51,901 nucleotides of DNA from Gammaproteobacteria bacterium. GTDB taxonomy: Bacteria > Pseudomonadota > Gammaproteobacteria > Steroidobacterales > JABDKV01. This document shows positions 1 through 7,876 of the stretch, in pieces (within the stretch, counting starts at the first letter, position 1; every line of letters starts with the position of its first letter). Both the position numbers and the translations under genes were made by a program. Under the pieces are notes generated by a model. That model searched no databases. It saw only the letters and a program-made list of their open reading frames with translations, and was not told the origin of the DNA. The stretch lies in contig JAHEKH010000009.1 in NCBI GenBank assembly GCA_024638445.1, positions 1-51,901 on the forward strand, in the 5' to 3' direction.

Positions 1-1
1 A

Positions 2-949
2 TCAGCCGGCGCCGGTGGCGCCGACGAGATCTTCGAGCCGGGATTCCAGCTGCCGCAGCCGCTCCTCCAGCTCGCTGCGACTCCTGGGTTGTCCTTCCGT
101 CTCGACCTTGTCTTCGACCACGGTGACGAGATCGCCGGAAAGCTCTTGCTTCATTTCGGTGATGACCTGCTCGATATGCTCGCCTTCAAAGTCACGAATA
201 TCTTCCAGATATCCAAACAAAAGCAGCCGGTCCATCACGATATTGACCTTGCGCGGGATTCCGCCGGTCGACTTGTAAATCGATTCATAGACTTCGGCTG
301 AAAAGGACGGATCACCGTTCCAGCCTACTGCCACGAGGCGAAACCCGATATAGCGCTTGGTTTCTTCCGGCGACATGGGCTCGAGGTGATACGAGGCGAC
401 GATGCGCTGGCGCAACTGCTCCATTCGCCGCGCCTGCAGGGTGACGCGCAGCTCGGTCTGGCCCACCAGGAAAATCTGCATCAGGGCCCGGCCCTGGCAT
501 TCCAGGTTCGACAGGATACGCAGCTCCTCCAGCGCCTCGGGGGTCAGCGTCTGGGCCTCGTCCACGATCAGCAGGACACCCGAAAGGCGATCGCGGGCGT
601 GACGCAATGACTTTTCCAGGTTGGTCATGATCGCAACCTTACTGCGACCTTCATAGGGCAGGTTCAGCGCTGACGCGACCGCCGAGAGGATGTTTTCTTC
701 GTTCAGGTTGGCCGCCGCAATCTTTGCCGTAGCTACCTCCTGGTCCGCCATCTCGGCCAGCAGTGTCTGGATCAGCATGGTCTTGCCCGTACCGATATGA
801 CCGGTGATCACCACGAAACCCTCCGACTGCTCCATGCCGAAGCGCAGGTAGCTCAGGGCGCGCTTGTGGCTGCGGCTCGGAAACAGGAAACGCAGGTCGG
901 GGGTTAGCTGAAAAGGTCTCGAGCTGAAGTTGTAGGTCTCGAGATACAC
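2..949 (-). CDS. XrtA/PEP-CTERM locus AAA+ ATPase (ExeA-like)
   Basis: Cytoplasmic P-loop ATPase of the ExeA/GspA type found in exosortase (XrtA) exopolysaccharide loci (TIGR03015-like). The N-terminal motif with FQLTPD and SHKRALSYL is typical of this subfamily. Walker A is GHIGTGKT (residues 50-57), and Walker B is LLIVDEAQ near residue 128. The 315-aa length is close to the family's. It starts with GTG immediately after the TGA of the preceding gene (no gap), so it is probably translationally coupled as the last gene of the operon visible here. Its role in polymer assembly or secretion is inferred from locus context; the biochemical function of the family is not established. The stop codon lies at the left edge, so the gene is complete. 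Confidence 0.9.
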   Translation of the reverse strand: MYLETYNFSSRPFQLTPDLRFLFPSRSHKRALSYLRFGMEQSEGFVVITGHIGTGKTMLIQTLLAEMADQEVATAKIAAANLNEENILSAVASALNLPYEGRSKVAIMTNLEKSLRHARDRLSGVLLIVDEAQTLTPEALEELRILSNLECQGRALMQIFLVGQTELRVTLQARRMEQLRQRIVASYHLEPMSPEETKRYIGFRLVAVGWNGDPSFSAEVYESIYKSTGGIPRKVNIVMDRLLLFGYLEDIRDFEGEHIEQVITEMKQELSGDLVTVVEDKVETEGQPRSRSELEERLRQLESRLEDLVGATGAG

Positions 950-2350
950 TCAGAACACCTTCCCGATGCCGATACTGACGGCACGCTCATCGTATTCGCT
1001 GCGAGCAACAGTACCGAAACGGCTGTTCGCCCACGCTCTGAAGTTGACGTAGAGTCCATCGCGGATTTCGCGCCTGAAGCGAACCTGGAACCTGACGTCC
1101 TCGGGATTGTTGCTGTTGGTCCTCAACTCGAATCGCTGCCAGCCCAGGTCGACACTGAACTCGTTGCGCGGCTTGGTGGTCCAGGTCCACGAAACCGCGG
1201 CGCCGCTGACGCCATCCGAGTCGCCGGCTGCCGTCGTCAGGTAGTCACGATTTTCGTCGTAGACGTTCAGCCGCAGCTTGCTGCGGGCCAGCTGCAGCGT
1301 GGCAACGCCGGACAGCCGCTTACGAACATAGACCTCGGCACCCGATGAGGGCAGCTCGACACCGGTGATGTTGGTGAGAAACTGGAACAAAGCCTCGTAA
1401 CCCTGCTGCTGGCGTCCGATCGTGGTGGTTTCCTCGAGGTAGGAAATATCGGTCGTCAGCTGACCTGCCTCGCGCAGGAGCTTGAACTGGTAGGAGTCGC
1501 CAAAGTGCTCCTCACCCGCCGAAATACTGAATGTGGTCAGCTTGTCGAGCTGGCCGCGCAGACCCACGTTCCAGTAGGCACCATCGATCTTGCGTGCGCC
1601 GATCAGCTGGTTGAACTCGTTATTCTCGTCGCCACCGCCGACAAATATCGCGGTCTTGCCGCCCGGCTTCCAGGCGATCTCGGCGCCTACCCGCTGCAGC
1701 TGGACTTCGGCGCCACTATCGTAGTCGATAGTCGCATCGGTGCCGGTCAGCTTCCAGGACCAGGCCGAGCGTGGCGGCCCTCCGGCAATGGTGGCGAAGT
1801 AGCCGTTAGATTCACTGTCGGACAACGAAACGTCATCATATTCGACCAGCCCGTAGTTGTAGCCAAACTGCACGGTAGTCGCGCTGCCAATCGTACGCTG
1901 GAAATACGGGTTCACCGAGAAATTTCCGACTTCGCTGCGATTGCCGGTCTGCGACACGGCGCTGATGCCGATACGGCCGTCCGGATTGATGATCTGCTGG
2001 TTGAGTGAACCGGCGAAATCGATAAACAGCGATTCGCCCAGCAGCGTCGCCCGACCCCGGGTTCGTGAATAATCCAGGACCTCGTCGAGTTCATCCTGGC
2101 GGGAGAAAAACAACCCCTGCAGCCGGTACTCGAAATCCACTTCGAACTGCTTGCCGATGCCGTTGATCCGTATCGCGGGCAACACCTCGGTCACAAACTC
2201 ATCGACCTCCTGCCCATCGGGCTGCAGGCTGAGATTGTCGGTATAAGATTCCGCGAGATCGATGGAAGGCTCGACCTCCCACTCGACTGCAGCCGCGGGC
2301 AGGCAGGCGACAGCCGCCACCAGCCCGGCAAGGATGCTATTCCGAACCAT
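950..2350 (-). CDS. PEP-CTERM system-associated outer-membrane-type protein (TIGR03016-like)
   Basis: A 466-aa exported protein. I chose the ATG at 2350 because it opens a classic signal peptide (MVRNSILAGLVAAVACLPAAA); an upstream ATG at 2404 would add 18 residues with no signal character. The mature part is rich in alternating aromatic and polar residues and ends in a terminal aromatic (GIGKVF), as in outer-membrane beta-barrels. It matches in size, position and style the uncharacterised TIGR03016 protein of XrtA loci, found between the tyrosine autokinase and the ATPase. The start overlaps the upstream kinase gene by 14 nt. A plausible role is a barrel through which exopolysaccharide or sorted protein passes, but this is inference; no catalytic motif is visible. 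Confidence 0.8.
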   Translation of the reverse strand: MVRNSILAGLVAAVACLPAAAVEWEVEPSIDLAESYTDNLSLQPDGQEVDEFVTEVLPAIRINGIGKQFEVDFEYRLQGLFFSRQDELDEVLDYSRTRGRATLLGESLFIDFAGSLNQQIINPDGRIGISAVSQTGNRSEVGNFSVNPYFQRTIGSATTVQFGYNYGLVEYDDVSLSDSESNGYFATIAGGPPRSAWSWKLTGTDATIDYDSGAEVQLQRVGAEIAWKPGGKTAIFVGGGDENNEFNQLIGARKIDGAYWNVGLRGQLDKLTTFSISAGEEHFGDSYQFKLLREAGQLTTDISYLEETTTIGRQQQGYEALFQFLTNITGVELPSSGAEVYVRKRLSGVATLQLARSKLRLNVYDENRDYLTTAAGDSDGVSGAAVSWTWTTKPRNEFSVDLGWQRFELRTNSNNPEDVRFQVRFRREIRDGLYVNFRAWANSRFGTVARSEYDERAVSIGIGKVF

Positions 2351-3194
2351 AGTAGCCGCCGTAATATCCCGAATGCCGATTGACGCGGCACTTGTTAAGC
2401 ACAACTTGCACCTCGCGCTCGCCGAACAACTCGAGCGCGCTCATAACGGCACGCTGCGGGGTCGCCCCGGCGTGGACCACCAGTACGATCTGGCCCATCA
2501 GGGCAGCCAGCGCCTGTGCCTCGCTGGTTTGCAGTACCGGTGGCGAATCGAAAAGGATGATCCGGTCGGAGTAACGGGTCGCGAGCTCTTCGGCGATGGC
2601 CTCCATGCGGTGGCTCGAAAGCAGCTCGGTCGCGTGCCGGTGACGCTGTCCTGCCGGAATGATCTTGAGTGACGGCATATCGGTTTGCAGCAGCACGTCG
2701 CCGATGTCCATCGAGTGATCCTGCAGCAGGTCGAGCAAACCCGGTCGGCTATGCACATCGAGGATTCGGCTGATGTGCGGCTTGGCCACGTCGGAATCGA
2801 CCAGCACCACCGTGCGGTCCCGTTCCAGAGCAATACACATTGCGAGATTCATGGCCGTGAAGGTCTTGCCTTCGGTTGCCAGCGCGCTGGCAATCAGCAC
2901 GAGATTCTTGCGATGTGCGCCCTCCTCGGCCTGCTCGAACGCCTGGCTGAGGATGGGGCGCTTGATGCGCCGAAACTCGTCGACAATCTTGTCTGCCGAC
3001 TCTCCAAAGGGTGTGACGCCCTCTTTAGAAAGTTTTTCGTGGTTCAGCTCGATGTCAACCGTGGCAGAGGTCTTGGGTGGCTCGGTGCGGCCACCGCGCC
3101 CGATGCGGGCATCGTTGACGACCCGCCGGTCCTTCACCGGCATGAGTTTGTCTGTCTTGCGATGCTTGTCGACCGCTTTTTCTACGATACTCAT
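2337..3194 (-). CDS. XrtA-locus tyrosine autokinase (CpsD/BY-kinase family)
   Basis: Cytoplasmic bacterial tyrosine kinase of the exopolysaccharide/PEP-CTERM type (TIGR03018-like), 285 aa. The Walker A region is ASALATEGKT (Lys110, Thr111), with Ala-Thr where the commoner Pro-Gly occurs. Walker A' is LVDSDVAKP (131-139), and Walker B is ILFDSPP. The C-terminus carries a tyrosine cluster (GYYGGYYG), the usual autophosphorylation tail. BY-kinases work with a Wzz-like membrane activator, which here is the gene directly upstream, joined by a 4-nt ATGA overlap. Cycles of tail phosphorylation are known to control polymer length and export in this family. Confidence 0.9.
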   Translation of the reverse strand: MSIVEKAVDKHRKTDKLMPVKDRRVVNDARIGRGGRTEPPKTSATVDIELNHEKLSKEGVTPFGESADKIVDEFRRIKRPILSQAFEQAEEGAHRKNLVLIASALATEGKTFTAMNLAMCIALERDRTVVLVDSDVAKPHISRILDVHSRPGLLDLLQDHSMDIGDVLLQTDMPSLKIIPAGQRHRHATELLSSHRMEAIAEELATRYSDRIILFDSPPVLQTSEAQALAALMGQIVLVVHAGATPQRAVMSALELFGEREVQVVLNKCRVNRHSGYYGGYYGSE

Positions 3195-4741
3195 GCGGTC
3201 ACCCTTGCCACGATACGCGAAGCGAGCTGCACTGCCGGGGCAGTAAAGACGATTGCTGCCACGAAGGCAGACATCAATAGAGCAAGGCCTGTCAGGAACA
3301 CACCCATTTGCAGGCGACTGGCCATTCTCTGTCCGGGGGTGAGGATAACGCTGATCGTCCCGAGGACGTTAGCGCCGGCGATCTTCGTCAGGCTGCTGCG
3401 GCCGACAAACACAGGATTCACCTGGTTCATCGCATAAGCGAACATGCCGCCACCGGCCAGGCCGAAGATGAGCGCCATCGACAGGAACAGGGGACGGTTC
3501 GGACCGATAGGCTCGAGCGGAATGGTCGGTGGGTCGATAACCCGGAACTTCACGTCTTCACTGCTTTGCTCGGCATCCTCGGTCAGCCGCGCGGACTCGA
3601 ATCGATCCAGCAACGCCTCGTAGCGCGCCTTGGTAACTTCATAGTCGCGGTTGAGCTTGGAAAGCTCCGCCTCGACAACCGGGATGGTATCGACAGATTT
3701 CTGCAGTTCGGCAACAACCAGCCTCTGCTGTTCGATCCGCGCCCGGATTTCTGCTATCAGCACCTCGGTATTATTGAGCTCGATCTTCATGCTCTGGTAT
3801 ACCGGGTTGAGATCCATCGGATCACTGGCGGTCGATGCGCTGCCGTCGGCAATGGACTCGTCGCGTTGTTCCCGCATGCGCTCCAGTGAATCCTTGAGCG
3901 CAATGATGTCGGGGTGCCGGTCTGTGTACTGCAGGCTCAGGTCGCGCAGCTGGTTTTCGGCGGCCAGTATCTTGGCGTCGTACTCGGCGGTCAGGCTCTC
4001 GGTACGCAGTACCGGCTCCTCGGTTTCCAGCTGACGCAGCAATTCCAGCCGCTTGCGCTGTGCGAGGCTGAGCTGTGACTGCAGTTGCGCCAGCCCGCTG
4101 GTTGCCGACTGCAGCCTCGAGTAATAGTCGCCGGTCGAGTCGGGCATGACACCCACGTTGCGTTTCTTGAATTCGGCGAGTTTTTCCTCCGCCTCTACCA
4201 GGCGGGCTTCGTGCTCGGTGATCTGCTCGTTGAGGAATCGCATAGCCACTTCAGAATCGGAGCGGTTCGTCGACAGCGTGTCACCCACGAAATTCGACAG
4301 CAGCGTCTGCACGACAGCGTGCGCGGTACGCGGATCGCGATCCTGGAACGAGATGGTATAGAGCTGGTCTCGCGCGGCCCGTATCTCGATGCTCGCCTGC
4401 AGCTTTTCGATCAACTTTTCCATTTCGCGTGGCGTGCCCGCGCGCAGGTCGAGGTCAGTTTCCCGCGCCACCTCCTCGAGGTGCGGGCGGCTGAGCAACG
4501 CGCGGGTCATCATGTTGATCTCGTTCATCACGTTGGTTTCGGTCGCCAGGCCACGCAGCAACGGGCGCAGCACCGAGTCAGTGTCCACAAACACCCGGGT
4601 GCTCGCTTCGTAGACGTTCGGCAGCGAATACACCGCGCCCCAGCCGACCATGGATATCGCCCACGCGACAATCATCGCCCGCCAGCGATAGCGCCACATG
4701 CCCCGGGCATGACTTAATACTTGTGTGATGAGGTCGTGCAT
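3191..4741 (-). CDS. XrtA-system polysaccharide chain-length determinant (Wzz family)
   Basis: Inner-membrane polysaccharide co-polymerase, 516 aa (TIGR03007-like). It has a TM segment near residues 18-37, a long periplasmic region with Wzz sequence (YEASTRVFVDTDSVLRPLL) and extended coiled coil, then TM segments near 423-443 and 478-500. The extra C-terminal TM is consistent with the XrtA-type proteins. It probably sets exopolysaccharide length and activates the tyrosine autokinase encoded next in the operon (4-nt overlap). The ATG at 4741 lies 105 bp after the upstream export gene; no clear terminator is seen there, so co-transcription is likely. Confidence 0.9.
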   Translation of the reverse strand: MHDLITQVLSHARGMWRYRWRAMIVAWAISMVGWGAVYSLPNVYEASTRVFVDTDSVLRPLLRGLATETNVMNEINMMTRALLSRPHLEEVARETDLDLRAGTPREMEKLIEKLQASIEIRAARDQLYTISFQDRDPRTAHAVVQTLLSNFVGDTLSTNRSDSEVAMRFLNEQITEHEARLVEAEEKLAEFKKRNVGVMPDSTGDYYSRLQSATSGLAQLQSQLSLAQRKRLELLRQLETEEPVLRTESLTAEYDAKILAAENQLRDLSLQYTDRHPDIIALKDSLERMREQRDESIADGSASTASDPMDLNPVYQSMKIELNNTEVLIAEIRARIEQQRLVVAELQKSVDTIPVVEAELSKLNRDYEVTKARYEALLDRFESARLTEDAEQSSEDVKFRVIDPPTIPLEPIGPNRPLFLSMALIFGLAGGGMFAYAMNQVNPVFVGRSSLTKIAGANVLGTISVILTPGQRMASRLQMGVFLTGLALLMSAFVAAIVFTAPAVQLASRIVARVTA

Positions 4742-4846
4742 TGCTAAGTCTTTGAATTATACACTTCCGGACCCCATCTTCGCCCTTCCGGACACGTCCG
4801 CATCGTGACTCGTGTCACAGTTTGACGAAACCGTGGGACGAAGCGC

Positions 4847-5500
4847 TCAAAACCGGGCTTCGGGGATGATCAGGACGTCGCCAGGCCTCATCTGTACGTT
4901 GGCGCGCAGGTCGCCCTTGTCGAGCAGGATATCCGGCCGGACATTGATTTCGATCATCTCGGCGCCCTGCCGGCGAATGATTTTTGCCCGCCGCCCGGCG
5001 GCCAGGTCGGTCAGCCCGCCAACCTCGATCAAAACATCGAGCAGCGTCAGATTCTGCCGGTAAGGCAAAGACCGCGGCTGCATCGCCTGGCCAACGACTC
5101 TCACCTGTTCGGTCAGGTCCCCGACAAAGCCGGTAACAATGACCGTGACGACCGGCGACTTGATGTATTCGGCCAGCACAGACTCGATGTCGCGGGCCAG
5201 CTCGGTGGGGGTTTTTCCTGCCGCCTGCATGTCTTCGACCAGCGGGGTAGAGATCTTACCGTCGGGGCGAACCGGCACAGCGGAAGAAACATCGGGATGA
5301 CGCCAGACGAATATATCCAGCTGGTCGCCAGGGCCGATCTGGTATTCCAGCCCGGGCTGCTCCGGCGCGCCCTCCGGGGCCGGTGCACTGGCCGGCACCT
5401 CGCGGGCGCCACCATTGACCGGTGCCAGCGGGGTCGGGGCACAGCCCGCCTGCACCACGAGAATCGACAGGATTAAACAGGTTTTAAGCAGCTTATTCAT
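4847..5500 (-). CDS. XrtA-system polysaccharide export lipoprotein (OPX/Wza-like)
   Basis: Outer-membrane polysaccharide export lipoprotein, 217 aa (TIGR03027-like). The signal peptide ends in a lipobox VQAGC (Cys20). It is followed by a Pro/Ala-rich linker, a Poly_export domain starting at YQIGPGDQLDIFVWRHP, and an SLBB-type segment (VVGQAMQPRSLPYRQNLTLLDVL). Proteins of this family form the periplasmic/outer-membrane conduit that joins the Wzz-like co-polymerase. It is the first gene of the minus-strand export operon and is divergent from the TPR lipoprotein at 5671 across 170 bp. I found no GG-N10-GC (sigma-54) element on its strand in that gap. Confidence 0.92.
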   Translation of the reverse strand: MNKLLKTCLILSILVVQAGCAPTPLAPVNGGAREVPASAPAPEGAPEQPGLEYQIGPGDQLDIFVWRHPDVSSAVPVRPDGKISTPLVEDMQAAGKTPTELARDIESVLAEYIKSPVVTVIVTGFVGDLTEQVRVVGQAMQPRSLPYRQNLTLLDVLIEVGGLTDLAAGRRAKIIRRQGAEMIEINVRPDILLDKGDLRANVQMRPGDVLIIPEARF

Positions 5501-5604
5501 TGGGTAACCGCGGGTACCTCACATAAAACGGCCCAGACTCTAGCATATCGATTAGGGGCAGTCGCGGCCCTACGTCACTGTCTTCGCTGAATATTCCGTC
5601 AAAT

Positions 5605-5633
5605 TGGCCCGATAGGGGCGACCTGTCTATAGT
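5605..5633 (+). promoter_or_regulatory. Candidate promoter of the 721-aa PrsT-like gene (sigma-54 or sigma-70 reading)
   Basis: TTGGCCCG with GG at 5606-5607 and GC at 5618-5619 has the exact GG-N10-GC spacing of a -24/-12 promoter, but the -12 box lacks the usual TT. The same stretch also reads as a sigma-70 promoter: TTGGCC (5604-5609), an 18-bp spacer, then TATAGT (5628-5633). Both readings place the transcription start 30-40 nt before the ATG at 5671. The sequence alone does not decide between them. Confidence 0.35.
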
Positions 5634-5670
5634 ACTGTTCACTCTTTAACAGACCGACTATAAGAGCCTG

Positions 5671-7836
5671 ATGTTCCGTTACTCTTTTTTCCCGTTCGCA
5701 ATCACCCTGCTGGCCCTGCTCGGCGCAGCCGGATGCACGCCGCCGATCGACGCTGAAACCCGTCTCCAGGTCGCCCTCGACAACGAGCGTCGCGGCGAGC
5801 CGATTGCGGCAATACTCGAACTGAAAAACATACTCCAGACCCAGCCCGATCACCTGCAGGCGCTGGCCACCGTAGGGCGGCTGTCAGTGGAAGTTGGCCA
5901 GTCGAGTGAAGCCATCGAGTTCCTGACCCGGGCCCGGGACCTGGGCAGTCGCGACCCGGCTGTGCTCGAAAACCTCGCACACGCCCTCCTCGCGCAGGGC
6001 GAATTCGAGCGACTGCTCGATACCGTCAGCATCGACGCGCTGCCGGCTGCCCGGCAGGGTAACGGTCACCTGCTCCGTGGCGAGGCGCTGGTTGGACTCG
6101 GCAGGCTCGCCGATGCGCAGGACAGCTACCGACGCGCCAGCGAGCACGCGGCAACTGCGGCGGCCGGACTGGGTGGCCTGGCCCGTATTGCGATGATCCG
6201 GGGCGACCAGCATGAAGCCGAAGCGCTGATCGATGAAGCGCTCGAGCGCGACCCGTTCTCGGTTTCGACCTTCCGCGCACTCGGAGCACTGCGCCACAGC
6301 CAGGGTCGCTACGAGGAAGCCGAGCAGGCATTCACCAGCGCCGTCGAGGCGACCGCGGTGCGGCCTGCCGCCAACGAACTCCTGCTGGCCCGTGTCGGCC
6401 TGGCCGAATCGCAGTGGCGCCAGGGCCATAAGGGCAACGCTCTCGGCAACGTCAAGGACCTGCTCGATGCCTACCCCTGGCACCCGTTGCCACGTTACCT
6501 GCGTGCACTCCTGGCATTTGACGCCGGCGAATTCCGGCTTGCGGCGGACTATTTACGGGAAGTCAGGCTGTCGGTTCCCGGTCACCATGCGTCCGCGCAG
6601 CTGCTCGCGGCCTGCGAGTTCGAACTCGGCAACTACAGCAGCACGGAACTGCTGCTGCGCGAGTATCTCGGGGCACAACCGAACGACATTCCGATGCGCC
6701 GGCTGCTGGCGCGAACGCATCTGCGGATGGGTAACCCCACCGGCGCCCTCGCCGCCCTGCTGCCGGTCGTAGAACTCGCACCCGACGATGCCGAGTTCCT
6801 CGCGCTGCTGGGCAAAGCCAGCCTGCACAGTGGCGATGCCCGGGCCGCTGCCGACTATCTCGAGCGCGCCATCGACCGCGATCCGGAAGACGATGAAATC
6901 GAAACCAGTTATATCGTCGCGCTGATAGGCTCGGGACAGATCGACCAGGCCGAACGCCGCCTTGCCGCTCTGCCCGACACCGAGGAAATGCGGCGGGCAC
7001 GCTCGCTGCTCGGCCTGGTGCTGTTGATGCGCAAGGCAGAAAGTGAGCGTGCGATGCTCTATGCCAAACAACTCCGGCAGGCAGCACCCACCAACCTGCA
7101 TGCCATGCTGGCGCTGGCCGAGCTGGCCGAATCGCGTGGCGATCCGGTGCGCGCCATCGAGTGGCTGGAGATGGCGCGCAGCCGCAACCCCACGTCGATC
7201 GAACCGAGGCTGCTCCTGGTTCGCTACTACGCCGAGCGAGACAATCACGAGAAAGCGCATGAAATCGCGCTCGAGGCAGTACAGATTCGGCCACACCAGG
7301 GTGACGCACTGATCGCGCTGGCCCGCCAGAAGCTCGAGTTGGGTCAGACGGCGCTGGCACAGGCCACCCTCGAGGAAGCGTTGCGGGCTGCACCGGAATC
7401 CGGCGAGGCGTATCTCGTGCTTGCAAAGGCCGCCATCGTGGCGGACGACATCGATACCGCCAAAGAGCACCTCGGCCATGCCGTCGAACTCGAAAGCGGA
7501 CTCATGCCGAGAGCCGTCGGCCTGGTACTGGACCTGGCGAGAGATCATCGTGAGCAGGCGCTGGAACTGGCCGGGCACCTGCAGACCGTGGGCGAGAACC
7601 TGCCGCATGGTTATACGGCGGCCGGCGACCTGCACATGGCCGAGCGCCGTTTCGGCGAAGCGCTGGCAGCCTACGAGTCGGCGCTGCCGCACTCCAGCGA
7701 CACGATCACCCTGCTGAAAACCTTTATCGCAGCGCGCGAGTCCGGGTCCAGCGAACCGACCCGCTTACTGCAGCAATGGCTGGCAGCTCACCCGGGCGAC
7801 GAGAGCGTTCGGAAAATGCTCGAGAACTCGCTCTGA
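5671..7836 (+). CDS. PrsT-like TPR lipoprotein (short paralogue)
   Basis: A 721-aa TPR lipoprotein. The signal peptide ends in LGAAGC (lipobox Cys22), and almost all of the mature protein is tetratricopeptide repeats. It resembles the PEP-CTERM-system TPR lipoprotein PrsT (TIGR02917), which is normally about 900 aa, so this copy is about 200 residues short. The opening of the mature part (RGEPIAAILELKNILQTQP) closely parallels that of the longer copy at 7877-10663 (REAVIELKNVLRSDP), so the two are paralogues. An AAGAG Shine-Dalgarno lies 4 nt before the ATG. A scaffold role in assembly or sorting is inferred; the family has no defined biochemistry. Confidence 0.85.
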   Translation: MFRYSFFPFAITLLALLGAAGCTPPIDAETRLQVALDNERRGEPIAAILELKNILQTQPDHLQALATVGRLSVEVGQSSEAIEFLTRARDLGSRDPAVLENLAHALLAQGEFERLLDTVSIDALPAARQGNGHLLRGEALVGLGRLADAQDSYRRASEHAATAAAGLGGLARIAMIRGDQHEAEALIDEALERDPFSVSTFRALGALRHSQGRYEEAEQAFTSAVEATAVRPAANELLLARVGLAESQWRQGHKGNALGNVKDLLDAYPWHPLPRYLRALLAFDAGEFRLAADYLREVRLSVPGHHASAQLLAACEFELGNYSSTELLLREYLGAQPNDIPMRRLLARTHLRMGNPTGALAALLPVVELAPDDAEFLALLGKASLHSGDARAAADYLERAIDRDPEDDEIETSYIVALIGSGQIDQAERRLAALPDTEEMRRARSLLGLVLLMRKAESERAMLYAKQLRQAAPTNLHAMLALAELAESRGDPVRAIEWLEMARSRNPTSIEPRLLLVRYYAERDNHEKAHEIALEAVQIRPHQGDALIALARQKLELGQTALAQATLEEALRAAPESGEAYLVLAKAAIVADDIDTAKEHLGHAVELESGLMPRAVGLVLDLARDHREQALELAGHLQTVGENLPHGYTAAGDLHMAERRFGEALAAYESALPHSSDTITLLKTFIAARESGSSEPTRLLQQWLAAHPGDESVRKMLENSL

Positions 7837-7841
7837 CAGAC

Positions 7842-7863
7842 AGCCGCACACTCATGTGCGGCT
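7842..7863. terminator. Hairpin between convergent PrsT-like genes
   Basis: A perfect 9-bp inverted repeat (AGCCGCACA / TGTGCGGCT) with a 4-nt loop (CTCA) sits in the 40-bp gap between two convergent genes. There is no T-run on either side, so it may act as a weak bidirectional terminator or as a 3'-end stabiliser for both mRNAs. Confidence 0.55.
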
Positions 7864-7876
7864 ATGCGACAAAGCG

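Noticed and set aside
1505-2008. 167-codon plus-strand open frame inside the TIGR03016-type gene
   Set aside because: Antisense shadow; no start signal and no recognisable protein.
5501-5670. Sigma-54 promoter for the minus-strand export operon
   Set aside because: Every GG on that strand was checked for GC after N10 and none was found in this gap.
6553-7692. 379-codon minus-strand open frame inside the short PrsT-like gene
   Set aside because: Cys/Gln/Arg-rich shadow of a TPR gene with no domain or ribosome site.
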